DNA from: Gnetum montanum
Lineage: Eukaryota; Streptophyta; Gnetopsida; Gnetales; Gnetaceae
NCBI GenBank assembly: GCA_015680685.1
Contig: MNCI01036292.1
Location: 491,254 to 555,253 of the forward strand
Direction of reading: 5' to 3'
Length of the DNA: 64,000 nucleotides
Shown here: positions 22,874 through 35,690 of the stretch, piece after piece
Position numbering within the stretch: position 1 is the first letter of the stretch
Layout of the letters: the number at the start of each line of letters is the position of its first letter
Program-made: the position numbers and the translations under genes
Notes under the pieces: generated by a model
Told to the model about the DNA's origin: nothing
The model's database searches: none
Seen by the model: the letters and a program-made list of their open reading frames with translations, nothing else

Positions 22874-25590
22874 ATGACTATGCCAAGAACCATATAACTT
22901 CCTTTGTGCAAAGGTGTAGGAAAACCTGCCTTTGGACTCGCAAGAAGTTGAAGAAAAACGTATCTTCGAGTTCACTTACTGCGATGGGAAGGAATTTCTT
23001 CCCACTCCCAGCACTTCCATCCCTTTGACAGAGATGAATCAATGGCTTTTAGACTAGCTGATCCATTTGGCTAAGCTTAGGGAGCAATAGGACATAGCAT
23101 CTAACCATGACGAAGCCTTCCAGGATGGACATGAGGAACTCAATTCTAAATCTGACATGGGAGGTCAAACTGACCCCGTTATAGTACCGCCTACCCAGTC
23201 TTTCTGGACCAACCCTTTTTCTGTTGCCGCTCCCTTCGTAATCACATCTACACCTTCGCAACCCACAATCACATCTACAATGGGTAGCCACGTTATCTCC
23301 TTGGTGTACCAACGCCCCTATTCCCTTGTTTCGTTTTCAACTACTATTCCTCTGCAAACCATTCATCAGTCCATTCCTATAGCATATCACACACCGATCA
23401 CGGCTACCCTACCACATGTTCATACCATGCTTGCTTCATAGTTGTATGTAGAATTTGCTTCCATTCTTGCATTCACGTATGTCCCACCATCAACGGTGGG
23501 CCCAAGCCTATCCACATGGTGGACCCCATTTACTACTCCCCCTATTACATTACCATCGCAGATGTCTCACGTCAGCCATCAGGCCTATCGAGTGCCACAA
23601 ATGATACTGCCTAGCATGGGGATCTGGTCTGTTCCACCCACCATGCAAATAGTCCACCCCATAGCACAACCCTCGGTTGTTGCTACAACGACACTTCCTA
23701 TTAGTTGGTGGATGTCACAAGTAACACAGTTCGTAGGGGCCACCCCACCGGCACCACTGATGGGTCATGCTGTCGCCCCTACCACTCCAAAGATGAGAGC
23801 TTCCTTGGTAGTTCCTCAACTGTTTGCATTGTCTTAGGGTCTGGACCAAGCATTCCAACTTATCCAGACCCTTACTAAAGAAATAAAATGTCTTAAGGCT
23901 ATCGGGTCTACCACGGTACAAGTCATGGACTTTTACCAGGATGACCACATCAACCCTGTAATACCTGCACTCACGTTATCCCCAGGGATGTCCCTGCCCC
24001 ACTTTATGAAGTACAATGTGGAGGGGGATCCCAATGCACATCTTGTCACCTTTAGGTTTGATTCCTTGCTGCTGCAACAATGGCCGCACATGATCATCTA
24101 CATCTTTGCCATGTCTCTAACTAGGAGAGCCTTGGATTGGTACTGCGTGCTACCACGCTCATCCATTTCAAATCTAGAAGAGCTTTTGTCCCAGTTCATG
24201 ATCTGCTTCAAGTATAACGTGAAGACAATAATCATGCTAGATTAGTTGATGAGCGTGAAGAAAGATCCTTTGGAACCGGTCCAGAAGTTCATCCAGCATT
24301 GGAGCACAAGCCTTAATGAAATCTGCGAGCCCATCATGGAGGCCCACTTGCTGGCCATCTTTAAGGGTGTAGTGAATGACTTCATTAATTCTAACCTGTA
24401 CTACCTTGCTCCTTGCACTCTTAGTCAAGCCTTCACCTAGACTAAGAGCATACAGGATGCTGCTGAGGTGAGCAAAGACCTGGCCTACATTGCTTACAAG
24501 AACACCTTCACAAAGAAGAACAAGGGAAGGCTACAAAAACCATAGTGGTTGCTGTGACGAGCGAGGCTAAGCCCAAACCTAATAATAATGGTAACAAGAA
24601 TAATAGAAAAGCGGCCATGCCCGTAGCTAACCTCACGCCCAAGCAAGGCAATGCACCACCACTCGCCATACCCCCATCCGAGACATCTGCAAAGCCCAAG
24701 CTAAACTTTGAGCGTAAAGATCGCTCAAAGTATACGCCACTACCTCTTAAGCCTTCGAATCTTCTGAAGTAGCTACTAGTAGCAGGGTATATTGAACACA
24801 AGTAGATGTCGGAAGAGGGAGTCAAGAAACATCAGCGCTACTACAAGCTCCTTAGGAACCCCTCTTTGGCCTTGCCCAATGAGCCCCTAGTTCCTAAGGG
24901 TTTTAGGCTAGATAGGTTTTGTGACTACCACCAGAAGTGTGGTCACAATACAGATTACTGTATGGCATTGAAGGATGACATCCAAAGGTTGATTGATCAG
25001 GGAAAACTGTTGTTGGATGAAAGCAATCCAGTGCATCTTGAGAATCAATCTCTGCACGTCTATACTAACCCCCTAAATGCCAATAATGCTGATTATGTCG
25101 TCAACACCATCGACATTAATAGTAACCCCTAGGCCACCCTAGCAGCCATTTGTGGTCTGTGTGCCTCAACGTAGCACACCAATACCACTAGCAGCTGGTC
25201 GAAGCCTGCAGTAACCGTTTGTCCTGAGAGTCCCTCCCCGAGCATCTATCCCCATGCAACCTATTAGCAAAACCACACAACCTCGCTTGTTAGCACCATT
25301 AGCTCCATTCGTCATTAGTGGACCAAATCCTTCAACTGCCCGATCCCACGCAAGACAGCTAAACAACCTTCTCTTCCTAAAAAATGAGAAGTGCATTTCA
25401 CAGGTGAGACGTTGGAGGGAAGTACTGCCCTAGGTACTTCCAAGCCCACGTCTTCACCCCCTGTGTCTACATCCTCGTCACCAAAGAGGAACATTGCTAC
25501 AACCACACAGTCTACACTACCTCGCCAAAAGGGGTTTGAACCCAGACCCGAAACAGCCCCTCCTCAGGAAATTTATCTTCTGGGATGAAT
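22874..25590 (+). pseudogene. gag: gag relic of element C
   Basis: The best ATG is at 22874, but the frame shifts soon after. The N-terminal part contains EFTYCDGKEFLPTP (about 22960-23000). A Pro/Thr-rich region follows (23160-23840). The capsid-like domain is at about 23985-24440 (MSLPHFMKYNVEGDPNAHL, ALDWY, DPLEPVQKFIQHW). A Lys-rich linker leads to a zinc-knuckle-like FCDYHQKCGHNTDYC at about 24918-24962, then ALKDDIQRLIDQGKL. Most stops are TAG where B or the family has Gln or Trp codons, as at 24243, 24438 and 24770. It encodes the particle protein of the element and is inactive as it stands. Confidence 0.88.
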
Positions 25591-25599
25591 AGAAGAGGA

Positions 25600-26530
25600 T
25601 AAGAGTAGTAAGTATAGGGGTGGCCAGGACCTCTTGAATGCTTTTGCTCAAATCAAATGAGATCTAAAACAAAAAAACACTACACTAAGCTTGTACGACC
25701 TAATCGTGATGTCTATCCTACACCATGATCCTCTGATCCGCATGTTGATGGCAATTTCGGTCGATGAGGACATGCCAGTAGAAGAAGAAGCAATCCATTT
25801 AATTATGCTTCCATCCACAGCTACAAAGCCAGAACCGTCCCAATTAATGTTTTGTGATGACTCCATCAGGGAAGACCTCGAAGGGGGACAGGTGAATACA
25901 ACACCCCTATTCATCATAATTCGGGTCGGCCGATATAGGATCTGAAGGGTACACATCGATGATGGGACTACCACAAACGTCATCCCCTTCCCTATTGTGG
26001 ACAAGCTGGGCTTGGTCGACCAGATCAAACCCACAATGATGTCATGTCTAAGGTCATTTAATGGGGCACAGGTCGTAGTGAAGGGCATAGTCCACATAGA
26101 CTTCATGGCAAGGGACCAGTTCCCCATGGATGCAGCATTCATTATGGTCGAGGAGATGCCCGGGTTTAACCTGATCTTGGGGAGATCATGGTTGGTACAA
26201 CTTAGGGCTGTCTCTTCATCCATACACAAGGAGATCCATGTACCATATGCAGGTAGGAACATGGTGATCCATGGCGATGAGGTGACGATGCAGGCAATCA
26301 ATAACATGGACATGGAGTAGGGATTAGAGGTCATAACCTCTAAGAATGAAGCATCTATCTCTGCACACATTAGCCATCTAATGAAGGAATCAGCTCAGCA
26401 AGCTGGCTTCCAAAACAAAAATGCATGGGTTGAGTTGCCCTTCCAAGTGGAGGTCAATGATGTAGACGAAGGCCCTATCAAAGCACCTCGGCCTTATGTC
26501 TTGTTCGACCCACAATGGGTTAAGAAGTAG
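25600..26530 (+). pseudogene. protease relic of element C
   Basis: Continues from gag. The active-site loop reads IDDGTTTNVI at about 25956-25985, and the second block, LILGRSWL, is at about 26173-26196. The 107-codon stretch 25997-26320 is open. The unit ends with TAG at 26528-26530 near the array boundary. In the family the protease processes Gag and Pol; here the DG loop lacks the usual T/S between D and G, as also in B, so it may be a lineage trait. Confidence 0.85.
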
Positions 26531-26675
26531 CTACGCATAGCATAGCAACCCCGCTGGTTCTTGCCCATGTCACCATCCTTGTACATTTACCACTTTTTAT
26601 TTTTACATTTTTCTATCTATACTAGCCACTAGTTAGCCGTTCTCTAGATCGTTAGTGTATGATTCCTTTACTACG

Positions 26676-26728
26676 CTATGGCCTGAAATGGCCTAAAACT
26701 AGCAATGGCTCGAAATGGCCTAAAACTA
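26676..26728 (+). repeat. protease/asX short repeat of element C (two units)
   Basis: Two units of GAAATGGCCTAAAACTAG type. Same place as the nine-unit array of B, so the array changes in copy number between elements. Confidence 0.85.
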
Positions 26729-26886
26729 AAACAGAAGAGCGAAAGTTTAACATGAGATATAGCACGAAGACAATGCATGAGTTAGCATAGAATCAATTTC
26801 TTTACATTCAAAACTTTTGTCTGCTAAATAATGTTTGCAAAACGTTTTACAAAAATTTTCAAAAAATTCAAAGAAATCCCATGTTG

Positions 26887-29800
26887 TCATGGGTTGTCTC
26901 TGCCTGCATCATCTTCATCATTCGCTTCTGCATCACCCCCTTCTACATCACCTTCCCCATCATTGTCCTCTACCGCCCCTTTATCCCTGTCCTCTATGGG
27001 CTATGCACCCTCATTTGGAACCTACATTGCAGAAATGTAGTCAGCTAAGGCAACACATGCAAGCTACAACAAAACACAAGCATTAATGCAGTAGAAAGCA
27101 ACTGACCCGAGATGGACCTACATCCATCTAGAAGAGTATCTGATCTAGACTAAGTCCAAGGCAGTGCCAGACATCCTCTACCGTGATATCCACCCAACGC
27201 CTATTGCTTGGTTCAGCATCTGTAGCAGCTTTCTCCTTTTCAACGGTCATCCATCTTGGTGGTCCCGGAGAAAAGGAGGCAGTTGCGGTCTCACCTGTGG
27301 GAAGGTCCAATTCCCATTTAGGAGATTCTATAACCTTTACCTGCTCTTTCAGCTTGTCATAGGCCTCAAAAAGACCAATGGCATTTACAAATGCTTTATA
27401 GGTAAACACCTTGATAGAAGCATCCCTGTACAGTCTACGATAGGAGGCACATTCTAGTTTATACATATCCTTATGGTTTTTCTAGGACTGCCTCCATTCG
27501 TAAACCCTGGCACTAAAATCTATCCAATCCTAACTATTTTGGGCCAACAAGTCCATTTGCATCCATTGTTCTATTATTTCGCAGGTGGCTTCATTGTTCT
27601 ATCGCACGACTATCCAAAATCTGGCGTAATCTGTCACAACCATGCGCCAGTCCTCATTATTAGTATCACAAGCAATGAGGAATTCGTTCCGAGATTTGAG
27701 GTCCACCACTTCGGTGCTCAGGTTGGCCTTCTCTCTTTCAGCCTTCTAGACCAGCTTTCATAGGTTCTCATTGACATGCTTGTACTCCTACAAGGAGCGG
27801 GCCGAGTGCAAAGCACATATTCTGACCTTGTTGTATGCGCAACGAGGCACCTCGGTCACTTCAGGTAGGAATGTAGGCACAACACCGAGTTTCAAAGGCT
27901 ATGTCGGGTTCCATTTGAGCTAAGAAGCTTTCATCATGAAAAAATCATATCAATCACATTAATGTAGCAAGGTTAGTAGACTCATGGAATCTAGCGTAGC
28001 AACATGAAAGCATCTAGCATGACTAACCCACTTCAGGGTCGAGCTGCTTGAGGCAGTCGATCATGTCATCGACGATCCCCTGCGTAAACGTAAGTTTATC
28101 AGGGGTCTCGACCCATGGTTCCACGTGAATCAGAGGAGATCCTGTAACATCAACAGTGACATTTTTCAAATAACTAAATGTGTCAGAAATGACCAAAATG
28201 GACTATGATAAGGTGAACGTATTGTTGAACTCACCAATGTCTAGTTGCGGTTCCCCTCCCTTCTGACTCTAAGCCATAGCGGCATCCTTGCCAGAGGTCC
28301 CTTCCAGGTCGATGTGGGCCTCCTATTTATTTGCTGGGGTCTTTCCTTTTGAGGTGCTAGCATCCTCTTCATTCATGGGAGATTCCTCTTCATCTCCAAA
28401 AATTTCCTCCTCATTCATAGAAGGATTCTCCCTAACCACAAGAGGCCTTTCTTCAATGATGGGGGCTCTTTCCTCCTTGATCGAGGCCCTTTCCTCTAAG
28501 ACTGGGGCCTCCACATATTTATTTATCATCCCCATCTTAGGAGCTGATACCTCTTCACCACCTTCTTCCTCTTCCTCTTCTTCCTCTGGCAGCCAAAAAA
28601 AAGAGCACGTTCGCGTTAGCATAGCATAGCGTAGCAAGCGTTAACAAGGTAAGTAAGGAAGTACACATAGGAAAAAGTCTTTACCAATGGGGGGTTGCGT
28701 CCTCTATAGTTTAAACTGCAATCTCTGCCCCTCTTCTTCCTTCGTGTGAAGGGTTGCCTCAACTGAAGCAGCCCTCTTTCGCTGCAACTTGGTGGCCACC
28801 ATTTCAGCAATGAGATGTTTTTCCTATGATACTCTATTGGTGATAGTAGGGGGGCCTCTCTTATGTTGTCTTGGCCATGAAAGTTGCAGGCCACCTGATC
28901 CTTAGTCGTCATAGAGAATGACTTCCCAATTATTTTTTGGGGATCTTCAGCTGGGGTGGTCTGGAGAATCTGGCAAATTTATGGTTTGAAAATCTAGTTG
29001 TGATTCCACAATACCGAGGCCCCTTTCTCATGGACCACCAAAAACTTCACGAAACGCCGTAGAAAGGCTATGTAAAAGTCATAATATATATTGAAATAGG
29101 ACTCCAGCTTCTTATGGAACCCCAAGATTTCAGTCTACAAGCCTTTACATAGAAACCTAGCCTAGTTGTAGTGAGCCCCCTCTTCCATGACCTCATGCAT
29201 TACCCAGGCCTGCTCAATCCCAAGGACCTTCCCTTAGGAAAGTAGTTGAGGGAAAGCGCAAGAACGGAAGACGGGGTAAACTTCTTTGGTAGGTCCCGCC
29301 TTGACCTTCTCCATAGGAATCCCCTTCCGTTCTTTGGCAACCCCTATCCACTCCATGATGTCATCCTTTTGAAGGTTTAACTCCTTCTTGGACTTTGACC
29401 CTATGAGGATACCATCGGAAGGGACACCGAAGAGGTCCTCGAATAGCTAGTTATTGATTTCAATGACCACCCGCACATCGTGTATGCGTGTGCGGAAGCG
29501 GTCTACCTTGTTGGAAAAGAAGTCCACCAGGGAGAGCATCTCAGTGGCTGGAACACTTGTTCAGGGTCAAGAACAAATACATAAGCATAGCATTTCAAAG
29601 ATTCTTGACCAGGGATTCCGAAGCCTCGCTGTATATCCAATACTAGCTCACATCTACTTCTCCGTACTTGAAGTAGATGTTTGCCTCCTGATTCCCGATA
29701 GTTACCATCATCACCTCCTAGGACTTCTTCACCCCTACAATAGTTTGCATAGAAACGGTTAGCATAAAAACACAAAAAATACAAAAAAAAATGGCAAAAA

Positions 29801-31297
29801 TTCTCCAGCATGCTGTACCTACTGCTTAGCTTACTAGGTTTATACAACAATGAGAATTTTTGAAGAGGGACCAAAACGTCTTCCATAGGGATCGACTTGA
29901 AGGGTGCCCATCCCTCATCCAACCAACCAAACTCCTTGCATCTACAGTATAGGTTGGGATATTGGTCTAGATAGGTAGGGTACTCACTCCTGCATTGACC
30001 TATCACACTTGCACACATGTTCTTAGCAGAAGAGAATTCCCGTAGGGCCATCTCGGCTATGGCCAATGCATCCATATCGTCATGAAGCCCTTTCACATTG
30101 ATATAAAACCTAGTAATAAAAACATAGCGTTAACATTTGGCTAGCATAGCAAATGTTGCACAATGCAACAGAACGTGGGTACAAAACTCACCCACTAACA
30201 TGGTAGATGGTTCATGGTGGGTTTTGGAAGCATGTTCCCATATGATGTGCAATAAATAATGTGTTGTAGAGATGGTAGTAGCTGTACTCAGGCATCTCCC
30301 AGATCCAAGCCAAATGCCTCAAACCTTGGGGCCACTGACTAAACCCTTCTTCCTACCCGCTACTGACTGTCCCATCCTTCAAATACCTCAGAACACCTCG
30401 GGTTGCCCTAGGAAACAAGGTTTCTAGTATGATGGCTGCTGCTTCCTCATATGAGTGTGACCAAACGATCACACTGAAGCGTTCGAGGAGGAATTGTAGG
30501 AACTTCTGTGCTACTGTCCTAAACCAGATCACCTGATCTCCCACACATGTGTGAGGAGGAGGAACATTGGCCACTAGTTTGTTCACCAAGCATAGGACCC
30601 CTAAAATTTCTAGGACAATTAGAATTAGCTTGAGTGCTATCCTGCACAACAGAGCAGCAAATGTCAACATCACATTCAAGTGCAACACACACGTAGCGTA
30701 GAAAAAACTAACATCTTAGAATATAGCGTAGCATAATCACCTTCCTGTACATAGCCTAGCAAAGAAAAAAACATGAAAGCAATAGTGTAGTGTAGGAACA
30801 AAGTGATTAGCCCTAATGAAAGAGATTAACATTATGTCCTAACAAAACACATGTCTCACTACCACATCATGCATGGTCAAACCCTCTTGAGGGTCCTATG
30901 CTAAGCCATTTGAAAGCCAAGTAGCCTAAATTATCCAAGTCTCTGCTAAAAAAACAGCCACAGCGATAGTGGTCTAGGCGACCTTGCATGCAACTTTGGT
31001 GTAGCGTTTTTACATCCACCATGGCCAAAAATGGTAACAACGACGGTCTAAAGGCCAAAACAATGACAATGCGATGGCAGGAAACACAGATAGCTAAAAC
31101 TAAATTACAGAAATGCAAGCAAAGAAAACAACAATGATAACAAAAGCACGAGGAAACAGGAGAAGCATAGCGGCCTAGCAGGTCAACGACGTCTCTTCCC
31201 GCACCGCGACGCATGCTTATGTCACTCGCCCTAGCATTTCCTTTACCTCATCGACCTTCGCGAGCACCAAGTGTGTGCATTCTTTCTTTGAAGTCAT
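26887..31297 (-). pseudogene. asX relic of element C, antisense to gag and pol
   Basis: Complete-span accessory gene on the minus strand. ATG lies at 31295-31297 (starts MTSKKE). Exon 2 lies at about 30660-30200 (FLQFLLERFSVIVWSHSYEEA). Exon 3 (about 30096-29840) is a long open stretch with MDALAIAEMALREFSSAKNM and GWLDEGWAPF. Later exons include a Glu-rich acidic/basic part with repeats of the type VLEERASIKEERAPI (28590-28323) and a helical C-terminal part with FTYKAFVNAIGLFEAYDKL (about 27400). The last exon at about 27030-26887 is acidic and ends in GRDNP before TGA. Stops and frameshifts are present but several exons remain open. The family is unknown to me. Confidence 0.75.
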
Positions 31298-31448
31298 CAT
31301 TTTGCTTGCTGACTCTTCCTTGTTGCTATGTCAAATACACCTTGCTCTTTGCTGGCACAATCACTCTGCACTCCAAAATTGCTCTGCACTCCGAATGTGG
31401 GCTCTACGTTGTTACAGTGAAGTTAACGAGTTTACCAGGAGTTAATCC

Positions 31449-31458
31449 CTATTTATAG
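31449..31458 (-). promoter_or_regulatory. TATA box of asX, element C
   Basis: CTATAAATAG on the minus strand, about 150 bp before the asX ATG, in the same context as A and B. Confidence 0.7.
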
Positions 31459-31655
31459 CTATAATGGTAAAAGGGGAAACCTGCCATTCTCTCTCTTCAT
31501 TTAATGTAGAGTATTCCATATAGCGTAGCATGCTTGCCATGACATCGTAGCACTGTTGGTAATTAAAATAGGCATATCTGGGCAAAAGATCTTGGTATGA
31601 CTCAAGCTAACTGTTTTCTTTCCCAAAAAAACAAAAAAGTATATACATGACTTTA

Positions 31656-32085
31656 CCGGTCCGGAAAGATCTTAAACTAGCAATCTTAGCATAGCCATGG
31701 CTTTAGCAGTCCAGAAAGACCTTAAACTAGCAACCCGAGCATAGCAATGACTTTAGCGGTCAAAAAAGACCCTAAATTAGCAATCTTAGTGTAGCGATGA
31801 CTTTAGCAGTCCAAAAAGACACTCAACTAGCAATCTCAGTCTCCTACACGTTCGCAGACTGCAACAACACTAAACTAGTAGTTTTGCATTTTCGCCTTAA
31901 TGGTTTCACATGTTTGCATCAACAACTTTATGTGTTGTATAATAGTGGTTTTGCATTTTATATTTAGGCAGTCCGCAGTGACACTAAACTAACAGCTTCA
32001 CATTTGCATATCGGTAGTTTTGCATTCTTTAGTAGTTTTGCATCTTGGCGTCTTGATGGTCTACTATGACCTTAAACTGGAAAGT
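31656..32085. repeat. asX/pol spacer repeat array of element C
   Basis: Degenerate 40-60-bp units with AGATCTTAAACTAGCAATC-like cores on the plus strand, between the divergent asX and pol starts, as in A and B. Confidence 0.8.
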
Positions 32086-32203
32086 TTTAATCTTTATATC
32101 ACACTTTCTCATTGTTGCTTTGCAAATTTTCATTAGACATAATTACTGCGAATAGGTGCCTCTTAACTAGACTTTCATCTCATTTTGGCAGGTTGAGCAA
32201 AAA

Positions 32204-35200
32204 ATGGAAATCTATCATGATCTCTCTACGCCTTTAGCTTTAGCAGGTCCACAGGGTAAGCTCATAAGATAATTGAACCCAGACCTAATCGACTGGGGGT
32301 CAACCACAGCCAGCACCATAGCATCCTTAGAGACATCCCCAGACTGGCCTAAGCATCTAGTCTAAACTCTAGATTTAGAGGTTGGGGATGTAACTGAGGA
32401 CCCTCTCGTCAAGATGCCTGTGACCACATCCAAGGGGGAATTAAAAATTTTGAAACTTAGTTCCCTCTTAGATGCGCAAATGCACAAAGATGTAGCCAAG
32501 ATCCTATAAGACAACATTGACGTTTTCACATGGTCATACAGTGACATGCCAGGTTTAGATCTGAGGCTGATACAACACAACATCATCCTAGACCCGCACA
32601 TGAAAATAGTCAAATAGAAGGCTCATAAGGTTAAACCAGAAATTGCACTAGTCATAAGGGATGAAATCTCCAAGCTATACCAAGCTGGTTTCATCCGTGC
32701 AGTTGATTACTCAGAATGGGTGTCCAACATCATTATGGTTTCTAAGAAACCGGGAGGAATACAAATATGTATAGACTTCTGAGATCTAAAAAAGGTAATG
32801 ATCAAAGACAATTTTCCACTTCTGAGCATCGATCAACTCATTGACACCACTACTGGTCATACCCTATTATCCTTCATGGATGGTTTCTCTGGATACAACC
32901 AAATTTGCATTAACTTAGAGCATCAGCTAACAACAACCTTCCTGATCCCATGGGGTTCCTTGTATTACACCATGATGCCTTTTGGGCTCAAGAATGCCAG
33001 AGTGACCTACCAGTGAGCCATGACCTACATCTTTAGTGACTACATCCTAGAAATGCTAAACGATTACGTGGATGATATAGCGGTCAAGTCTAAAGAAGTT
33101 GCTAATCACCCACACGATCTAGGGGTAGTCCTCAAGTGTTGTCAAATGCATGATTTGCACCTCAATCCTAAGAAGTGTGTCTTTGGAGTGAACACTGGAT
33201 GCATGTTAGGGTTTGTAGTATCAGAGGTTGGGATACGTGTAGACCCTGACAAAGTTAAGGCCATCGTCAACCTGGCACCTCCTACAAACCTTAAGGAATT
33301 ACATGGTTTTTAAGGTAGCGTACAGTTCATTTGAAGGTGTATAGCAAAGTTAACTGATAAGTTATACCCCATGCAACATCTTCTAAAGAAAGGGGTTAAC
33401 TTCAAATGGACAACTCAATGTAAACAAGCCTTCGATGACCTGAAGAAAGAGCTTTTGCACCTCCCAACCATGCATCTACTGTAGAGAGATAAGCCTTTCT
33501 TCATCTACCTTGCCACTTCTGACACATCCATCGCAGCACTGTTATGTCAGAAATGAGACGACGGATCTGAGATACCAGTGTATTATCTAAGTCATGCATT
33601 AATAGCACATGAGGAGAATTACAAGAAAGTAGAGAGGAATTACCTTACCTTAGTATTTTCATTAAAAAAGTGGAGGCATTACCTGTTTCGTAGTAAAATT
33701 AACATCATTGGCAAAAGCAACATACTCTGGGCTATCACTAACAACATGTATGAAAGTAGCAGGATAGCGTGATGGAAAGCAATAACCTCGGAGTTCGACT
33801 TACACTATGTGAGCCAGTCATTGATGAAGGGTCAAGCCATAGCGACGCAACTTACAGTCTCCCCCATCGACGAGCAGGTGACCATAGACCCCAAATTCCT
33901 AGACGAGCATGTTAGCACTATCAATGTCATCCCATCGCACCTGGAAGCTACTTTACACTTCGATGATGCCTCGACCGTATGAGGAGGTAGTGCTACTATC
34001 ATTACTTTTTCCTCTGGGGAAATGCATCCTTTCACTTACCGTTTTGCATTCCCTTGCACTAATAATGTGGCAGAGTATGAGGGGCAACTCAGAGGCCTCT
34101 CAGCTGCCCAAACACTACCCATACAACACCTGGTGATTCGTGGAGATTCAAAACTAGTTGTGACTCAAATCACTGAGGTCTATGCCTGTAGAGCTATGCA
34201 CCTGCAACCCTATTCCAACCTAGAAAAAATTCTACTCAAATAGTTTGCAACTACGGATGTGCAACACATGCCATGCAATGAAAACACCATAGCAGACGCC
34301 CTAGCCATCCTAGCACTAAATATTCCACCACCCTTATTTGCAAGTTTGCCAACCTCGATTACCGAATGTACTAAGCCCATCACTCAGGCAACACACGTGG
34401 CCTCTATCAGTGCTGCAGATACCCAAGAGTGGTACACCAATATTAAAACCTACCTACAACATTATGAACCCCCAAGCGGATTGATATCTGCCCAGAGAGA
34501 TGCGATTTGCAAGTGTGCCTAGCAATATACGCTCATGGGAAATGATGCCCTGTGCAAACGTTTCTATGACGGGATATTGCTGGCATGTGTGGGTGAGGAG
34601 CAGGCGTTAAAGGTAGTTAATGAAGTACATGAGGGACTGTGTGGTGGACACATAGCACCTAGGGCTATGGCTATGAAAATCAGATGCCTAGGGTACTATT
34701 GGCCACATATGGAGCACGATTGCCTATCAAAAGTCAAGACGTGTGACACATGTCAAAGGTATGCAAACCTCATGCACATTTCACCTATAGAGCTACATCC
34801 AACACAGATCACTTGATCTTTCCAGCGATGGGGACTAGACCTCATAGGGCCTATCATGCCTAAGTCCTCCGTAGGACATAGCTTCATCATCACTGCCACT
34901 GAGGATTTTACTAAGTGGGTGGAATCCATATTCATGAGAAAGACAACATCTCAACAGGTTTGCCATTTCATCTTAGATAACATTGTGACAAGGTTTGGGC
35001 TTCTGATGACTATTGTAACTGACAATGGGCCACAATTCAGTAGTACGGAAACCCAAACCTTCTGCAGCAATCTGGGCATCAGGCAATCATTCTCCTCACC
35101 GTACTACCCGTAGGAAAATGGACAGGCTAAGGCTACAAATAAGTCCATCATCAGCTTGCTGAAAAGAATGCTTAACAATAGCAAGAGGCGGTGGCATGAG

Positions 35201-35671
35201 CAAATCCTCTATATAATGTGGGCTTACAGGACGACATGCAGGACCACGACAAGTAAGACTCCTTACAGTATGGTTTATGGATCTGAAGCTGTGTTGCCTC
35301 TTGAGTTGCAAGTACCATCACTCTAGATGATCCTATCAGAAGTCATGAGTGAAGACCAGAACAACAAATCAAGAATCATCGACCTTAACTCGATAGAGGA
35401 AGAGCATGTGCAAACGCTAAGTCACATAGAGCAGTACCAGAGCAAACAATGGCAAAAGCATTGTTCAAACCCGCACCAAAGGCCAATACAGAAGGTAGAC
35501 CTCATCCTCAAGGCTGTTCGTGAGCATGTGAACAAATTCTCAGCCAACTGGGAAGGTCCATAGGTGGTCACTAAAGCCTTTGGGAATGGAGCCTTCAAGC
35601 AGGCTGACATGAACGACAACGAGATCGTGAATCTGGCGAACCATTTGCATCTTAAGCCATACTATGTCTAA
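32204..35671 (+). pseudogene. pol: pol relic of element C: RT, RNase H, aRNH, integrase
   Basis: Best-preserved pol of the window. ATG at 32204; TAA at 35669-35671 after LKPYYV. Domains: N-terminal region (32204-32600); reverse transcriptase (about 32640-33310) with YVDDI near 33066; RNase H (about 33465-33790); archaeal-type RNase H (about 33950-34320) with CTNNVAEYE and GDSKLVV; integrase zinc-binding region (about 34600-34770, CDTCQ); integrase core (about 34815-35200); and a C-terminal GPF-like module (WEGP to FGNGAFK, about 35545-35610). The core keeps the first Asp (WGLDLIG) and TDNGPQF, but the catalytic Glu reads Lys near 35126, just after a TAG at 35111. Other stops include the TGA at 33980-33982 shared with A and B. 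Likely made from a spliced or separate transcript, since asX lies between it and gag. Confidence 0.95.
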
Positions 35672-35690
35672 AGCATGAACGCGGTGAGAA

